A stretch of 64,000 nucleotides of DNA from Hirsutella rhossiliensis. Lineage: Eukaryota; Ascomycota; Sordariomycetes; Hypocreales; Ophiocordycipitaceae. The position numbers were made by a program, and so were the translations under genes. Each line of letters begins with the position of its first letter. Positions within the stretch are counted from its first letter, which is position 1. The stretch is taken from contig NW_025408675.1 in NCBI RefSeq assembly GCF_020360975.1, positions 2,790,001 through 2,854,000 on the forward strand. Direction: 5' to 3'. This document shows positions 1 to 12,553 of the stretch, piece after piece. The notes below the pieces were generated by a model, which worked only from the letters and a program-made list of their open reading frames with translations, made no database searches and was not told where the DNA came from.

Positions 1-527
1 AGTCTTAGAGATTTCTTTACTCTATACCTCTTTATATTTACTAAAGTCGTATAACTAGCGGCCTTTACTTTAAAAGGGAAAAATAAACGTTTAAATTAAC
101 TATTCTTAAGGATAATATTTAATTAAATAATCTAGGCTTTTATAAAGCCTTTAAGTATACTTAGGGGGGGGAGGGGGGGGGTAGATAGGAAGCGCTAAGG
201 GTCTTATCCCTTTAACGGGCTAATATCTATAAGGGTATAATCTTACCTATTAAACTCCTCCTTAGCGGCTTTATAGCTTAAGATACTAATAGAAAGGGCG
301 TAATAATAATAAGTAAGGGTTCTTATCTTAAATAAGTAAGTAAGTAAATAAACTATTAATAGAACTTTTCTCCTTTACTATAATTCCTTCCTTTTATATT
401 ATTTATTCTTTCCTTTACTTATAAGCTACTTATTTAGCTCTTTTCTATCTTTAATTATATACTTCTTTTTTTTAAATAATTATCTACTACCCTCTATATA
501 CGCTCCTAGGTATTCGCGCTTATTATT
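1..527. other. RIP-mutated sequence, unassigned
   Basis: AT-rich sequence almost free of CA and TG, like the repeats to its right, so it is probably another repeat. I could not match it to any other part of the window and no coding frame is readable. It contains an 18-base G-run broken by one A (164-181), a purine tract of the kind that precedes an LTR, but no LTR start was identified after it. Confidence 0.5.
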
Positions 528-1221
528 TATAAGAATATACCCTTATATTCCTATTTTACTATTATAAAGAAATAATAGGCATAGGGAGGCTCTATAGAAT
601 AAGCTAGTAAAAAGCGGCTCTATAATATAGTCTAAGGGAATAACCCTTAAAGATAAAGACCTCTACTAGACATCTATACCTTCCTTTAGGAAAAGCGGGT
701 TAAGATAAGCCTATCCTAATAAAATAAAATATACATAAATTGCATAAGTCAATTACGAGCAGAGCGGATACCCTATTGCCTATTTTAGCCTAGCGGTTCC
801 AAAGATATCCGCGATACGAGAATAGGTAGGGCATAGAACATTCTAGTTAAATCTACTACTTATACTAGAACCTATAGTCTTACGTTAACTATCACGTTAC
901 AATTAGACCACCTACTAAGTTAGGAAGACATGCTATAGATAGAGCTTTTTAAGTACTATAGAATGTACTAAAAAGCTAACTAATTGGTTTACTAGTAGGC
1001 GAGCAATAGTCTATAAAAGACGAAGGATTTCCCTAGGAGTAGTAGATAGAATAAGCAAGTTTATAAGCATCCTTTACAACGCTATTCTTTTAATATATTA
1101 TTTAGCCCCTTATATGCTCGTTATAAATTCCGGACGAAATCCTACCCTATACTCCTTCGACCGATCTTTCTGCTTACGTTATTAATTACCTAATTCTACG
1201 CTTATTGCTTATACCGTTTAA
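528..1221 (+). repeat. LTR of family 3, probably solo
   Basis: About 694 bp that recurs in reverse orientation at 4979-5671. The ends are mirror-like (TATAAG at the start, CTTATA near the end), as expected for a TG...CA LTR after RIP. No internal region of this family is recognisable beside it. It keeps more CA/TG than its neighbours (for example around 740-900), suggesting milder mutation. Ends are accurate to a few bases. Confidence 0.7.
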
Positions 1222-1235
1222 TATTATTCTTAGGG

Positions 1236-1385
1236 TATAATAACTAGTATTACTCTTAAGGGATAAACCTATTAAGGGGTTTATATTAATAGATATAATA
1301 GGGCGTAGTCTAAGTAATAATAAGTATATTACGTTAGTAATAAGTTAGAGGTTATAGACCGTAGACTATAACTAGGTAATTAGCC
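1236..1385 (-). repeat. Fragment of gypsy LTR (3' end), inverted
   Basis: The reverse complement matches the last ~150 bp shared by all gypsy LTRs in this window (for example 49700-49858). It starts exactly at the LTR terminus (TATAATAAC...) and breaks off where the copia fragment begins. It is a truncated remnant with no associated coding sequence. Confidence 0.75.
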
Positions 1386-3786
1386 CTAGATAAGGAAACG
1401 GAAAAAGAAACTAATATCGAAGTAGTCGAGGATAACGCCGACTTTAAAAAAGAAGAGGAAGCTACTAGATTATATAATCTAGACGAAGAAGGAGACTATA
1501 AGAAAGCGGTAGAGCTAGAATACGCCTACCTTCCTACGCCTCCTCTTATAGAATAAGAAGAAGATCTAAAAGTAGCTTTCTTTATTAGTCTTCTTATATC
1601 GACCCTTAAGGGGGTAGGAAAGGCATATCTCTTAAAGGATTACCCGGCTGCCTTTTTATCCCTACTTCGAGAAGTAAAGGAAGGTATAGGGCCCGATATA
1701 AAAGAAAACTAACCTCTCCCTTATTTCGATCGTTTTTCTAACCTTTATCTAACGCTAATAAAAGACGGTTCTTATAGAGCATTTATAGTAGGCCGGCTTT
1801 TTAAGCTAATATTAGTAAGGAAGGTATATAAAAGAGACCTCCCGGACCTATTAGTAAACTAAAAGCAGCTAGAAAAACACCCCTTTAAAGACTAGTTTTT
1901 CTAGGCCTAGAAAGACTACCTAGCCTTATATAAAGAGATAGGGTCTTTTAAAGAGGTCCTTAAGGAAAAGGTAAGAGGAAAATAAGTCCTTAGCTATAAG
2001 TAAGTCTTTATCTATAAGACTAATAAATATAGCTTCCTTTAAAAGTATAAAGCCCGGCTAGTTATTTATAGGAATTAATAAGAAAAAGGGGATCTACCTA
2101 CTAAGGCAACTACCTTAGTAGGGATATCTTTTTAGACCTTTATAGCTATAGTAGTAGAATTCGACCTTAAACTTAATTAGATAGATATAGTTAACGCCTT
2201 TATTAACTACTTACTTAAGGAAGAAGAAGTTATTTATATATACTTTCTACTAAGCTTTTAATAGCTAGGAAAGGTTCTATAGCTTAGGAAAGCTCTATAT
2301 AGACTACGAAGATTACCCCTTCTTTAGTAATAGTATTTAACCGGTTCCTTTAAAGCCCTAGGCTTTAAGAAAGTCCCTTAGGAACCGTATATAATATAAA
2401 AGGGTAAAATTATAGTCTTCTTTTACGTCGACGATATTATCTAAGCTTACCTAAAAGAAAAAGAAGTAACTACTAAGGAGGCTATAAAAGGCCTATAATA
2501 AAGGTATAAGATAACTAGGCTAAGGGAGCTAAAGTAGTTCCTAGGGATATAAATCCTTTAAAATAGGTCCTAATAGACTATCTAGCTTACTTAGGACGCC
2601 TATATCAATAAGGTCGCTTATAAATTCCTCCTTAATTCCCTTAATAAGAAGCTTCCCTCTACGCTTATATTAAATAAAGAGCTTTTACTTAATCTATACT
2701 TTTAAGCTAGGGAGTAAGAGAAATACTAATATTAATAAAAGGTAGGCTCCTTGCTTTTTTTAGCTATTTCTACTAGACCGGATATCTTTTTTACGGTCTC
2801 CCGGCTAGCTAGGCATAACTAGAATCCTAGCCCTAGGCACTAAGAAGTAATAGACTAAGTAATCCTTTATCTCTATTTAACGAGATTATATAGTCTACGC
2901 TTAGGAGGGCAGGGAAGGAAACTAGCTATAGAAATCTTCCTTTATTTAAGCGATTCGTCCTTTACAGATAATTCCTTAGATAGAAAGAGCTTATAGGGGT
3001 ATATTATATCCCTTTTTAGAGGAACTATTGCTTAAAGAGCTTCGAAGTAAGCTACCGTTATAACTTTTAATACGGAGGTAGAGCTATTAGCTCTTTTAAA
3101 AGCATTAAAAGAAGCGATTTCCCTTAGCCGGCTACTAATATCTCTATAACTATAAATTCCGACTCTATTAGCTATAGAATACGATAATATATAGACTATA
3201 TAAATTCTTATAAAGGAAAATAGTAAGCTATTAACCCGGCTATAGTATATTAATATCTATTAGTATTAGTTATACTAAGAGGTTTTAAAGGGGACTTATT
3301 TCCGTCTATTAAGTTCTAATAGTATTAATAAAAGCTAACGGTCTTATAAAGCCCTTACTAAAGTAGAAGCTAGCTATCTTTTTATAGTAAATTAGGCTAG
3401 AAGACGTTTAAGAGAAGCTATCCTTAGAAGCCCGCCTTAAGAGTCTATAAGAGGAGCTAATAATATATAGGAGGAAAGAGACGTTTATAGCTAAAGAGAG
3501 GAATTAGGACTTATCTTAAAGGAGGGCTACTAGCTTAATTAGGACTTATTCTTCTTAAAGGCCCCCTTTTAGGGACTTATCCTTAGAGAAGCCCCCCTTT
3601 CTTATAGGACTTAATTTCCTCTTTAGGCCCCTTTTTCCTAAAGTAGGTCTAAAAGAGCCTAGGGCTAAAACCCGGATTTCTTAAGTAAGGGATAAGTATA
3701 AACTAAGTCCTCCTCTATACGCTTACTAGCCCGAAGCTATATTAGCTATACCCTTACTATAAGGGTAGGCTATAGCTAAGGGGGTA
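1386..3786 (+). mobile_element. Copia-A3, 5'-truncated Ty1/copia pol remnant
   Basis: The 3' half of a copia pol gene followed by its LTR (3787-4271). It matches the pol regions at 19640-21868 and 32360-34760. Reverse transcriptase is recognisable by the YVDD box near 2422-2440, and RNase H lies near 2930-3180. The frame is broken by many TAA/TAG codons. The gag, protease, integrase and 5' LTR are missing. It abuts a gypsy LTR fragment on the left, so it was truncated by deletion or recombination. Confidence 0.85.
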
Positions 3787-4271
3787 TATCGCGAAGCGTA
3801 GCTTAATTCGTAGTTCTCGGAGATATCCCTTAGTAAGAGGGACTAAGGAAGCTAAAAACACCTAGTATAGAAGAAGGAAGAAGGAGCTAAAAAGAGGTAT
3901 AGAAAGGAGGGTAGGGGTATAAGGGGAAGTATAAGTAGTAATAGCTTCCTATAAAGGTAGCGAAAGATAAGATAGATATACCGGTAACGGCTAAAAAGGA
4001 GGGGAAAAACTAGTAAAAAGCTTAGTAGTTAAGAGGATATTAGTAGCTTCTTTAAGTAGGATCTTCTTTATTAATTAAGATGCTAGATAGGTATAAAGAG
4101 GGGCGTTAAATAAAGGAAAGAAGGGAAATTAAGGCAATATAATAATTATTCCCTTTCTATAATTACTGCCCCTATAAGAATTATATATCTCTACCCTACC
4201 TATCTAACCCCTTACTTTTAATTTTACCTTTATATATTTTATATATACTTCCTATATCTCTCTTTATAAGA
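3787..4271 (+). repeat. LTR of copia family A (3' LTR of Copia-A3)
   Basis: 485 bp, homologous to 28041-28526, 28941-29416 and 34762-35227. It begins TATCGCGAAG after a GGGG purine tract and ends near CTTTATAAGA. Numerous C-to-T and G-to-A differences from the other copies fit RIP. Confidence 0.85.
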
Positions 4272-4354
4272 ACTTTAGTTTTTCTTTCTTATTTAACGCT
4301 AAAGTTCTAAATACTTTTAAATAGATTACTAGTATAATCTTATTAATAATATTA

Positions 4355-6634
4355 ATAATAGTTAAATAGATAATAGATTTAATAAGCTAAATATTTATTA
4401 GAATTCGACTATAAAATAATATATAGAGAAGAAATAGAAAACGGTCGAGCTAATACCTTTAGTTAATAAAGTAACTATAATATAGGAGTACTTATAGTAA
4501 AAGGATAGCTCTTAGAAATTAATAAAAATAGGAACTACTAATAATAATAGCTTAGTTATAGAAATAACTAAGCTCTTACTAATATACGCTAATTATAGAT
4601 ATAACCTAGAAGTATTTAAGGTTACTAGATAAGGACTATAAGCGGAATAAGTAATATTATAAGTAGATTAGCTATAAAAATTATATAAAGAAATATAATA
4701 AAAACTTTAATTTATAAAAGAATAAATATCTACTTACTATAATTAGAAAAGATTAAAAGAACTAATCTTTTAAAAGGGAGATATAGTTTACTTTATATAA
4801 TAAAATATTAAAATAAAACGACTAAGTAATAAATTAGATTTTAAGAAACTTAAACTATTTAAAGTTAAGAAAACTATTTTAAAAGTTAATTATAAACTTT
4901 CGTTATTAATAATAATATAGATATACCTAATATTTTATATCTTATTATTAAAACTAGAGCTATAAAATACTAAACTATTAAAAGGTATAAGTAATAAGTA
5001 TAGAATCGGGTAATTAATAACGTAAGCGGAAAGATCGGTCGAAGGAGTATAGGGTAGGATTTCGTCCGGAATTTATAACAAGCATATAAGGGGCTAAATA
5101 ATATATTAAAAGAATAGCATTATAAAGGATGCTTATAAACTTACTTATTCTATCTACTACTCCTAAGGAAATCCTTTGTCTTTTATAGACTATTGCTCGC
5201 CTACTAGTAGACTAATTAGTTAGCTTTCTAGTATATTCTATAGTGCTTAAAAAGCTCTATCTATAGTATATCTTCTTAACTTAGTAGGTAGTCTAATTAT
5301 AACGTGATAGTTAACGTAAGACTATGGGTTCTAGTATAAGTAGTAGATTTAACTAGAATATTCTATGCCCTACCTATTCTTATATCGCGGATATCTTTAG
5401 AACCGCTAGGCTAAAATAGGCAATAGGGTATCCGTTCTACTCGTAATTCACTTATGCATTTTATATATATTTCTATTTATAAGGATAGGCTTATCCTAAC
5501 CCGCCTTTCCTAGAGGAAGGTATAGATATCTAGTATAGGTCTTTATCTTTAAGGGTTATTCCCTTAGACTATATTATAGAGCCTCTTTTTACTAGCTTAT
5601 TTTATAGAGCCTCCCTATGCCTATTATTTATTTATAATAGTAAAATAGGAATATAAGGGTATATTCTTATATAAACTATAGGAAAAAATAAAAGTTAGGA
5701 ATAATTAAGAATATAAAGTAAAATAAGTACTAAGTATAAGAAAATAAAGTTAGTAATAAGAATACCTTATTAAGTAGAAAGGATATAGACTAAAGGAAAA
5801 TACCTAGGAACTACTTAAGCACTTAACTTACTATAGCTCTTTACTTTAATAATTTTACTAAAAGGTTTAAAAGGGATTAAAAGACTAAGATTTATAAACT
5901 CCTTACTAATACTAAATAAGGATTAATTTACCTTATTAAGAACGCTTAACGATTATAAGTTATTTACTACTTAATACTTATATATATTAAGTATAGGTAA
6001 AACGCTATCCTTAGTATTTACTTTTTAGATACTATAATAAAATAACTTAGAACTCTTTTCTTTTATATAATTTTAAATCTTTTAGATATAAGCTAAATAA
6101 TTAACGGTAATAGATATTTACGACTAAAGGTTCGTAAGCTATACTTAAAGCTTTAATAAGGCTTCCTAACTTCCTCTTTTTTAGAATATAGCCTATACTA
6201 CTCCGCTAATAATTTAGTTACTAAAAGAAATATATTAGCTATTATATATAGAAAGAATTAAAAGATACTTATAAAAAGAGGCTACTAAAATACTATTATA
6301 ATATAGACGACTATTAATAATATAATTATTATAGTATAAAGAATTTTTAGCTATTTAATAATTCGTCTTTTTTACCTTAAAATATTAAGTATATAGTATA
6401 TTAATAGGATCTCTACTTAAGTCGATATATTTAGTAAGAGTAGTAGGCTTAAAAGCTTTTTAAGAACGATTTTTTAGTATATAACTAAATATACTATTAG
6501 TAGTATATCCTAAAAGGATAAAGAAATAAAGAACGATATACTTATATATAACGCGATAAAGGTATATTTATATATAGTAGCTAAGGTAGCTATACTAAGT
6601 CTTATAAATAAGACTAAAAGGAGGGGAGATATTA
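4355..6634 (+). mobile_element. Gypsy gamma-1 remnant: end of RNase H, integrase end, chromodomain, 3' UTR
   Basis: Matches the 3' part of the gypsy pol at 37300-38940 and 47040-48690. It starts in the RNase H tail (region read as EFDYKI, 4395-4420), skips most of the integrase by an internal deletion near 4545, then runs through the integrase end to a chromodomain. The chromodomain is split by a solo LTR of family 3 and resumes at about 5672-5880. The rest is 3' UTR ending in a purine tract (AAAAGGAGGGGAGA) before the LTR at 6635. Heavily RIP-mutated. Confidence 0.8.
4979..5671 (-). repeat. Solo LTR of family 3 inside a gypsy chromodomain
   Basis: 693 bp, the inverted partner of 528-1221. 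The interrupted gypsy sequence is known from uninterrupted copies (38740-38790, 48480-48530). The bases TAAACTAT occur on both sides (4971-4978 and 5672-5679), consistent with a target duplication that may overlap the LTR end. No internal region is present, so recombination between two LTRs has left a solo copy. Confidence 0.85.
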
Positions 6635-7100
6635 TATTATAACTATAACTACTAAGCCGCTAATAGTTAACTATATTAAGTATATAATATAGTTTAATAA
6701 ATAAATAGTTAGTATAACTATTTAATAGATATAAAATTAAGGGGATTATAAAGATCTAAGTAATCTAAGATTAATAAGATTACTATACTTTATACGATCT
6801 AACGTAAGGGATTATAGCTAGGTATATAATCTAAGGATAGTCTTTATAGGTATATATAGCTACCTACTTTTACTCCTTTAGATAAATAGCTCTCTAGCTT
6901 TTAATATAATTATTATAATCTTTATTATAATCTTATCTTTAATTTTAATTACTTAATTACCTAGTTATAGTCTATAGTTTATAACCTTTAACTTATTACT
7001 AATATAATATACTTATTATTACTTAGACTACGCCCTATTATATCTATTAATATAAACCCCTCGATAGGTTTATCCCTTAAGAATATTACTAGTCGTTATA
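6635..7100 (+). repeat. Gypsy LTR, subtype gamma (3' LTR of gamma-1)
   Basis: 466 bp, beginning TATTATAAC (TGTTATGAC-like before RIP) and ending GTCGTTATA, so the ends are inverted repeats. The 5' half (CTACTAAGCCGC...) is shared only with 42087-42573; the 3' half is common to all gypsy LTRs here. A purine tract lies immediately upstream. Confidence 0.85.
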
Positions 7101-8112
7101 TAGGCTAGGTCTTATTAGCGGGGGGTATATACCCTTAGTTAGTAAGGGTAAGAAAGAGTTTTCTACTTATATAAGGGAAAACCTCGCTTAATTCGCGATC
7201 TTTAATAGTATATTATATACCTACTAGTAGCGAAATAGGGCTATACTTAAGGGGGCGTAATACGCTATTTATAAGGATTCTAGGTATATACCTTTCTTAT
7301 ATTTTAAGCTTAGTTTTAAAAAGTTAGCTAAGAAGATATAATAATACTTTAGCTTAACTTATATTTAGGTGCTATTTAGCCTAATTTTAGGTCGAGCTCT
7401 GCCTATATATAGGTCTACTTTAGCTTACCTTTAATATAATCGCTATAATATAATATTAGCCCTTTATAATTATAGCCTATAATACTTACTATTTAAATAG
7501 TTAAGGTAGTAATAAGGTATATTAAGAAGAGTAAGTATAAGAGGCTATAGTTATACTTAGTAAACCTAATAGTTATATATAATAAAGCCTACTTATATAA
7601 TATAACTCCCTTAGCTTTAAGATATAATATAAGCTTAACTTAGGTATAGGAATATCTTAATACCCTCTTTTAGCTAGCTATATATAGTTACTATACCTAT
7701 ATAAGCCCCTCCCTTATCTTAATAGATAAACTAAGATATATATTACTAAGTTTACCTTTTTATACCTTTATTTCTTCTACTATACTTTTAAGCCTCTACT
7801 TAAGAATAAGGTTAAGGTAATCGTTTAGACCTATCCTTAGTACGAGATAATATAAAAGAGGTTCTTAGAGGTCCTAGTATCGAGAAGAAGGGTCTAAGAC
7901 TTAGTCCTAAAGCCTAATAGCTATATATTATTATTTAGACTTAATTATGCCCGCCCTTATCCTTTTACTTATACTCTTAGCTAAGAGTAATACCTACCCT
8001 ATTATAAAATAAGAGACCGGCCCTTCTAAGGTCCGCCGATACCTTAAGGAACGTATTAAAGTATAATAAGTTAGCTAGTAGTAAGAAGGTATACGCTTAG
8101 TATTTATACCCC
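7101..8112 (-). mobile_element. Inverted fragment of LINE 5' region
   Basis: The reverse complement of 7101-7350 matches 10186-10440, the start of the LINE described below. The remaining ~760 bp (7350-8112) would then be LINE 5' sequence missing from that truncated copy. The minus strand starts with a G-run at 8112, next to the CCCCT target duplication of gypsy alpha. No ORF could be read. The assignment of 7350-8112 rests only on continuity. Confidence 0.55.
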
Positions 8113-8117
8113 CCCCT

Positions 8118-8582
8118 TATTACGACTACGGTCTAGTAAACCGCGGGGACTAGTATATATTATAAGGATATATAACGTAGGGAGTAAGGAATATTAAATA
8201 AACTAATAGGCTAATTAAGTTTAAAGTAATAGGTTACTTTAGCGCTTTAATACTTTATAGCTAGGATTATAAGATCGCTCTAGCGCTTTAGCGCTCCTAG
8301 GATATAGGATTACTTAGTGCTCTTAGCGATCTAAGAAAGCTCTCGAAATATATAAGGAAGGAATAAAATACTCCTTTAAATAGATAGCTCGATAGCTTTT
8401 AATATAGATCTTTATTATAATTCTATCTTTAATTTTAATTACCTAGTTATAGTCTATAGTCTATAACCTCTAACTTATTACTAATATAATATACTTATTA
8501 CTACTTAGACTACGCTTTATTATATCTATTAATATAAACCCTTTAATAGGTTTATCCCTTAAGAATAATATTAGTTATTATA
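8118..8582 (+). repeat. Gypsy alpha 5' LTR
   Basis: 465 bp, TATTACGAC...GTTATTATA, same length and subtype as 50066-50530 (shared TAAACCGCGGGGACTAG block in U3). It is preceded by the CCCCT target duplication. Confidence 0.9.
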
Positions 8583-10046
8583 TATTAAAAGCTCTTATTT
8601 AGTATAATACTATATTACTTTAAGTAATATTATAACTATTAATATACTTATATAGTAAGCTAGATTAACTAATTCTAGAGCTACTATATTACTTTAAGAT
8701 ATAATACGCGAAATTATTACCTTTTAATATAAAGTATAGTTACTTAGGAATAAAGGAGGTAATAAATAAGTTAAGGATATTAAAGAAGTAATTAAACTAA
8801 AATAGCTAGGACTATTCGACGGTACTTATAGTACGCTTTAAGACTTTCTTACCTAACTTAAGGCCTACTACTAGTTTTACCTTACTAAACTCTTAGACCT
8901 AGTCTAAAAGGTACTTTATATAGGAAATTATTTATTTAAAATAGTACTCGCTTAGTTTAAACCTATTATAAGGGACTTTCTTAATAACTAACTAGCGCGA
9001 TAAGATAATAAGATAGATAAAGTCTTTATTAGTTTCTAAGGATTTAAAGAAGCTATTATAAAGGTATTTAAAATAACTAATAAGAAATAAGAAGCTAAAT
9101 AAAAACTTTAAGAACTCCGATAAAGGATCTTAGTATTAGATTATACTATAAAGTTCTATTAAGTTACCTTAAAGCTTAATTAAAACAACGAACCTTTTAT
9201 ATTACGATTTTATAATAAGCTTAACGAAGAAGTTAAGGACGAGCTTTATAAGGAAAATCGACTTAATAACCTCTCGGACTATATTACTATAGTAATATAA
9301 ATTAAGTATAAATAGTATATATAATACTAAGAAAAGAAATAAGGAAGAGGAAACTAAAACCCTTCCTATAAAAATAACTTTAGCTAACGCGCTAACTATA
9401 AGAAAAAGCGCGAAATATAAATAGCCTAGGTATATATAATAAATCCTAGACTAATAGATTTAAGTATAATATAAAAAGGTAAAGGAAAGTATTTTAACTA
9501 TAGGAAACTTAGATATTACTTTAAAGAGTATAAATAACCTTATAAGGAGAAGAAAACCTACTAAGTACTAGCCTTAAAAGGTAAGAAATACCTAAACGCT
9601 ACTAATAAATAAGAACTAAAGTATAAACTCCTTAGTTAAACTATATACTATAACGACGAATATATAGTATACTTAAGCGATAAGAATAGTATTAAATAGT
9701 TCTTAAAGCTACTAAAGAAAACCCTTATAATAATATAATAAAGGGATTTTAAAATATAGAAATAAGTTAAATTTATAGAACTAAAACACCCTTATTTTAA
9801 ACGAGTCTCTTAAGACTAAATTAAGAAAAATAGTAACTAATTCTAAGAAGATATATAAAATAAAAATCGATAATAATAATAGGTAGTCTATAAATAATAT
9901 AATAAAGAAGATATAAATATAGCCCTTATACTTATAAAACTTAGATAATAACTTAAGGAGGAATAATAAAGTATTAACGATATAAGCTTTAAAAATAAGA
10001 AATACCTAGAGAAATAAAAGATAAAAACGAACTTATACTACTACCC
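8583..10046 (+). pseudogene. Gypsy alpha gag (RIP-inactivated)
   Basis: Homologous to the gag regions at 39939-42086 and 42574-44700. A retroviral-type zinc knuckle is recognisable near 9487-9530, where the spacing of a CCHC box is kept but Cys and His codons have become Tyr (reading YFNYRK...YYFKEY). Many TAA/TAG codons interrupt the frame. The sequence breaks off at the short S-LTR, well before the pol region, so the gag end and protease are missing from this copy. Confidence 0.75.
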
Positions 10047-10118
10047 TTATCGCGTATACTATATACGTTAATTAATGCTATTGCTTAAATCTAATAAGCG
10101 GCTATATCTTTTTTTATA
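10047..10118 (+). repeat. Short S-type terminal repeat at the 5' end of Copia-A1
   Basis: About 72 bp starting TATCGCGTATAC, related to 35233-35315 (same strand) and to both ends of the TRIM-like element at 28527-28935 (opposite strand). A primer binding site (GTTATAAGCC, 10119 on) and copia-A 5' UTR follow directly, so it occupies the position where the 478-bp A-type LTR should be. Confidence 0.6.
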
Positions 10119-10439
10119 ATAGTTATAAGCCTAGGAGGAATAGAATTCTTATACCTTCTAGCTACTATAAAAGGTACCTTTAGATATTATTATATCTTCT
10201 TAGCTAACTTTTCGAAACTAAGCCTAAAATATAGAAAAAGTATACGCCTAGAACCGTTATAAATAGTATATTACGCCCCCTTAAGTATAGCCTTATATAG
10301 CTACTAGTAGGTGCGTAATATACTACTAAAGATTATAAATTAAGCGAGGTTCTCCTTTATATAGGTAGAAAACTCTTCCCTGCCCTCGCTAACTAAGGGT
10401 ATATGCCCCCCCCCGCTAATAGGACTAAGCCCGGACCTA

Positions 10440-11960
10440 ACTTAAGACCCCGGCCTAGATATAAGGAGGGCCCTTTAACTAACCCCCTTAACTTAAGGGT
10501 TAAAATAAGTACCTTAGAGGCTAGGGCCCGCTTAAGAGAAGCTTTAAAAGGCTAACGCCTTCTAAGGACCTTAAAAGAAAGGCCTAGGACCTAAGACTAG
10601 GACCTAGAGGATATTAAGATAGAAGATAATACTTAGCCTATACTAAAGACTAGCCTTTTTAGGCCTAGCCTAGCCCTACCTTAGGCTAGCTACTTTTAGC
10701 CTAACTAGCCCCTAAAGTAAGTAAAGGGGTAAAAGAGAGCTACGCTTAGTAGCTTTATTAGCCCTACGCTTATCTAACCTATATTTTAACGCTTATAGTA
10801 GACCTAGCCCTAGCCCTAGCACTCCTTCCCTAGGGACCGGGCCTAGGGCTTCCTTTAGTAGGCCCTCTAGGCCCTTAAGAAAGCCTAAAAAATCGAACCC
10901 TTCTATAAGACCCTTATAGAAGGGCTTAAGAAGGCAGCTATAAGGACCCCGGACCGCTAATAGCCCCTATAATAGCCCCTATACTAGCTTAAGGCCGCTT
11001 AGTAGCCTAGGGCTACCTAAGGAAACCTCGAAGCGAGCTTATAAGCTAAGGTTACTATAAAGAAGGCGCTTAATACCCCGGCTAAGGCCCCGGCTAAGGC
11101 TCCGGTAAAAGCCCTAGCTAAGACCCTAGCTAAGGCCCTAGCTAAGAGGAACGTAAAAGAAAACTTCTAACTTATCCTAAAGCTAAAGAAGGAATCGCTA
11201 ATGCTAACTATTAACCCTATTACGCTTTATAACGAGCTTAATAAGGCTATAGGGGAACTAGCTATATTAGCTCTATCGACCTTAAATAAAAGTAATATAG
11301 TTATAACGATAAAAGCCCTATATACGGCAAAGAAGCTTTTAGAGTAGCGGGAGAAGTAGTCCCTATGCCTTAAGGAGCTACCTATTAAATCGGCCGACCT
11401 TCCTACTAGCTAGACTAAGCTAGTAGCCTAGAGCGTCCCTAACCTCTTAGAGACCCCTATCCTCGATATCTTTGCTATAAAAGCTAAAACCTTTAGTAGG
11501 ATCGATATCCTAGGGCAGCTTAGGTAGCTAGGCATCCTAGGCCTAATATAGAAGGTAGGATCGGTCGTCTTTATAGTCCCTTTAAAGGCTATAAGGGCTA
11601 AATACTAGAAAAAAGGCCTCTATATAGTAGGTCTATAGATTTAAGTTAAGGCCTATAAGGAATATACTATACGTATATAGTACTATAGGTGCCTTTCCTT
11701 TAGCTATAACCCCTAGACCTACCGGCAGCCTATTAGGTATACCTTTTACCTAGAAAAGCACCTAACTAAGGACTATAACTACCCTAGCTATAAAGCTAGC
11801 TAAGGCTACTCTTACTTTAAGGTCTAATACTATAACTATAAGGGAGAGTACCTTATAACTAATAAAGTATAATATAGAGTCTATAAGGGAATAACTAATA
11901 CTTAATAGCCTTAGCCCTCTTACGCCTATAGGGCCCTTAAAGCCCCTTAGGCCCCCTAGG
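10440..11960 (+). pseudogene. LINE ORF1 (nucleic-acid-binding Gag-like protein), RIP-inactivated
   Basis: One frame reads as a basic, Ala/Lys/Pro-rich protein with a run of AKAPAKA-type repeats (about 11085-11155), then a zinc-knuckle region near 11810-11900 in which CCHC positions are partly Tyr (YSYFKV...YNYKGEY). This is typical of ORF1 of I/Tad-group LINEs. Stops are TAG/TAA at presumed Gln and Trp codons. A solo Copia-2 LTR separates it from ORF2. Confidence 0.65.
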
Positions 11961-11980
11961 CCTAACTACGACCTTATTAG

Positions 11981-12548
11981 TCTTAAGGTATATAAGCAAA
12001 AGCGGAATTTTAGGAAATTAAGGAATTACGTAAGACTACGTAATAGAGGGGAAGAAGGAGTATAAGGTAGGATTTTTAATAGAATTTATTAGTAGTATAT
12101 TAGTATATAGAAGAGGTGTTAAAGTTAATGATTCTTAATCTATCTACTAGCGGACATACTATCTTATATAGACAATTATAGCTAAACGGAAGAACCTTTC
12201 GGGACCAGATTTAGGCTGCTATATAGCCCTAAGACTAGGGAATTCCGTGATACCTCGAGTAAGTCTAGAAGTGTCTTAGTTCCACTAATATTCGTGTTTA
12301 AAGGAGGTTGGTCGTACTGGTGTTCTTAAGAGGTCTTAGCTAGTATTCTAAGCTAGCTCTGTTCCTTCGATTCCCGATTGTACGATAACCGGCAACCCGT
12401 TTAATGTATAATAATATATAAAATAACGAGCGATTCTTGCTCTATAGGATAAGATTTTATCTATAATTAATATACTACTTATTAGCTTATATAATCGGGA
12501 GAGTATATTATAGCTACTTTATTTATAGTAGGAACACCGTTCCTTATA
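11981..12548 (-). repeat. Solo LTR of Copia-2 inside the LINE
   Basis: Exactly 568 bp, the same length as the two LTRs of the complete Copia-2 element (21874-22441, 27323-27890), in reverse orientation. It is flanked by the perfect 5-bp duplication ATTAG (11976-11980 and 12549-12553). No internal Copia-2 sequence is present, so it is a solo LTR left by LTR-LTR recombination. Confidence 0.95.
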
Positions 12549-12553
12549 ATTAG

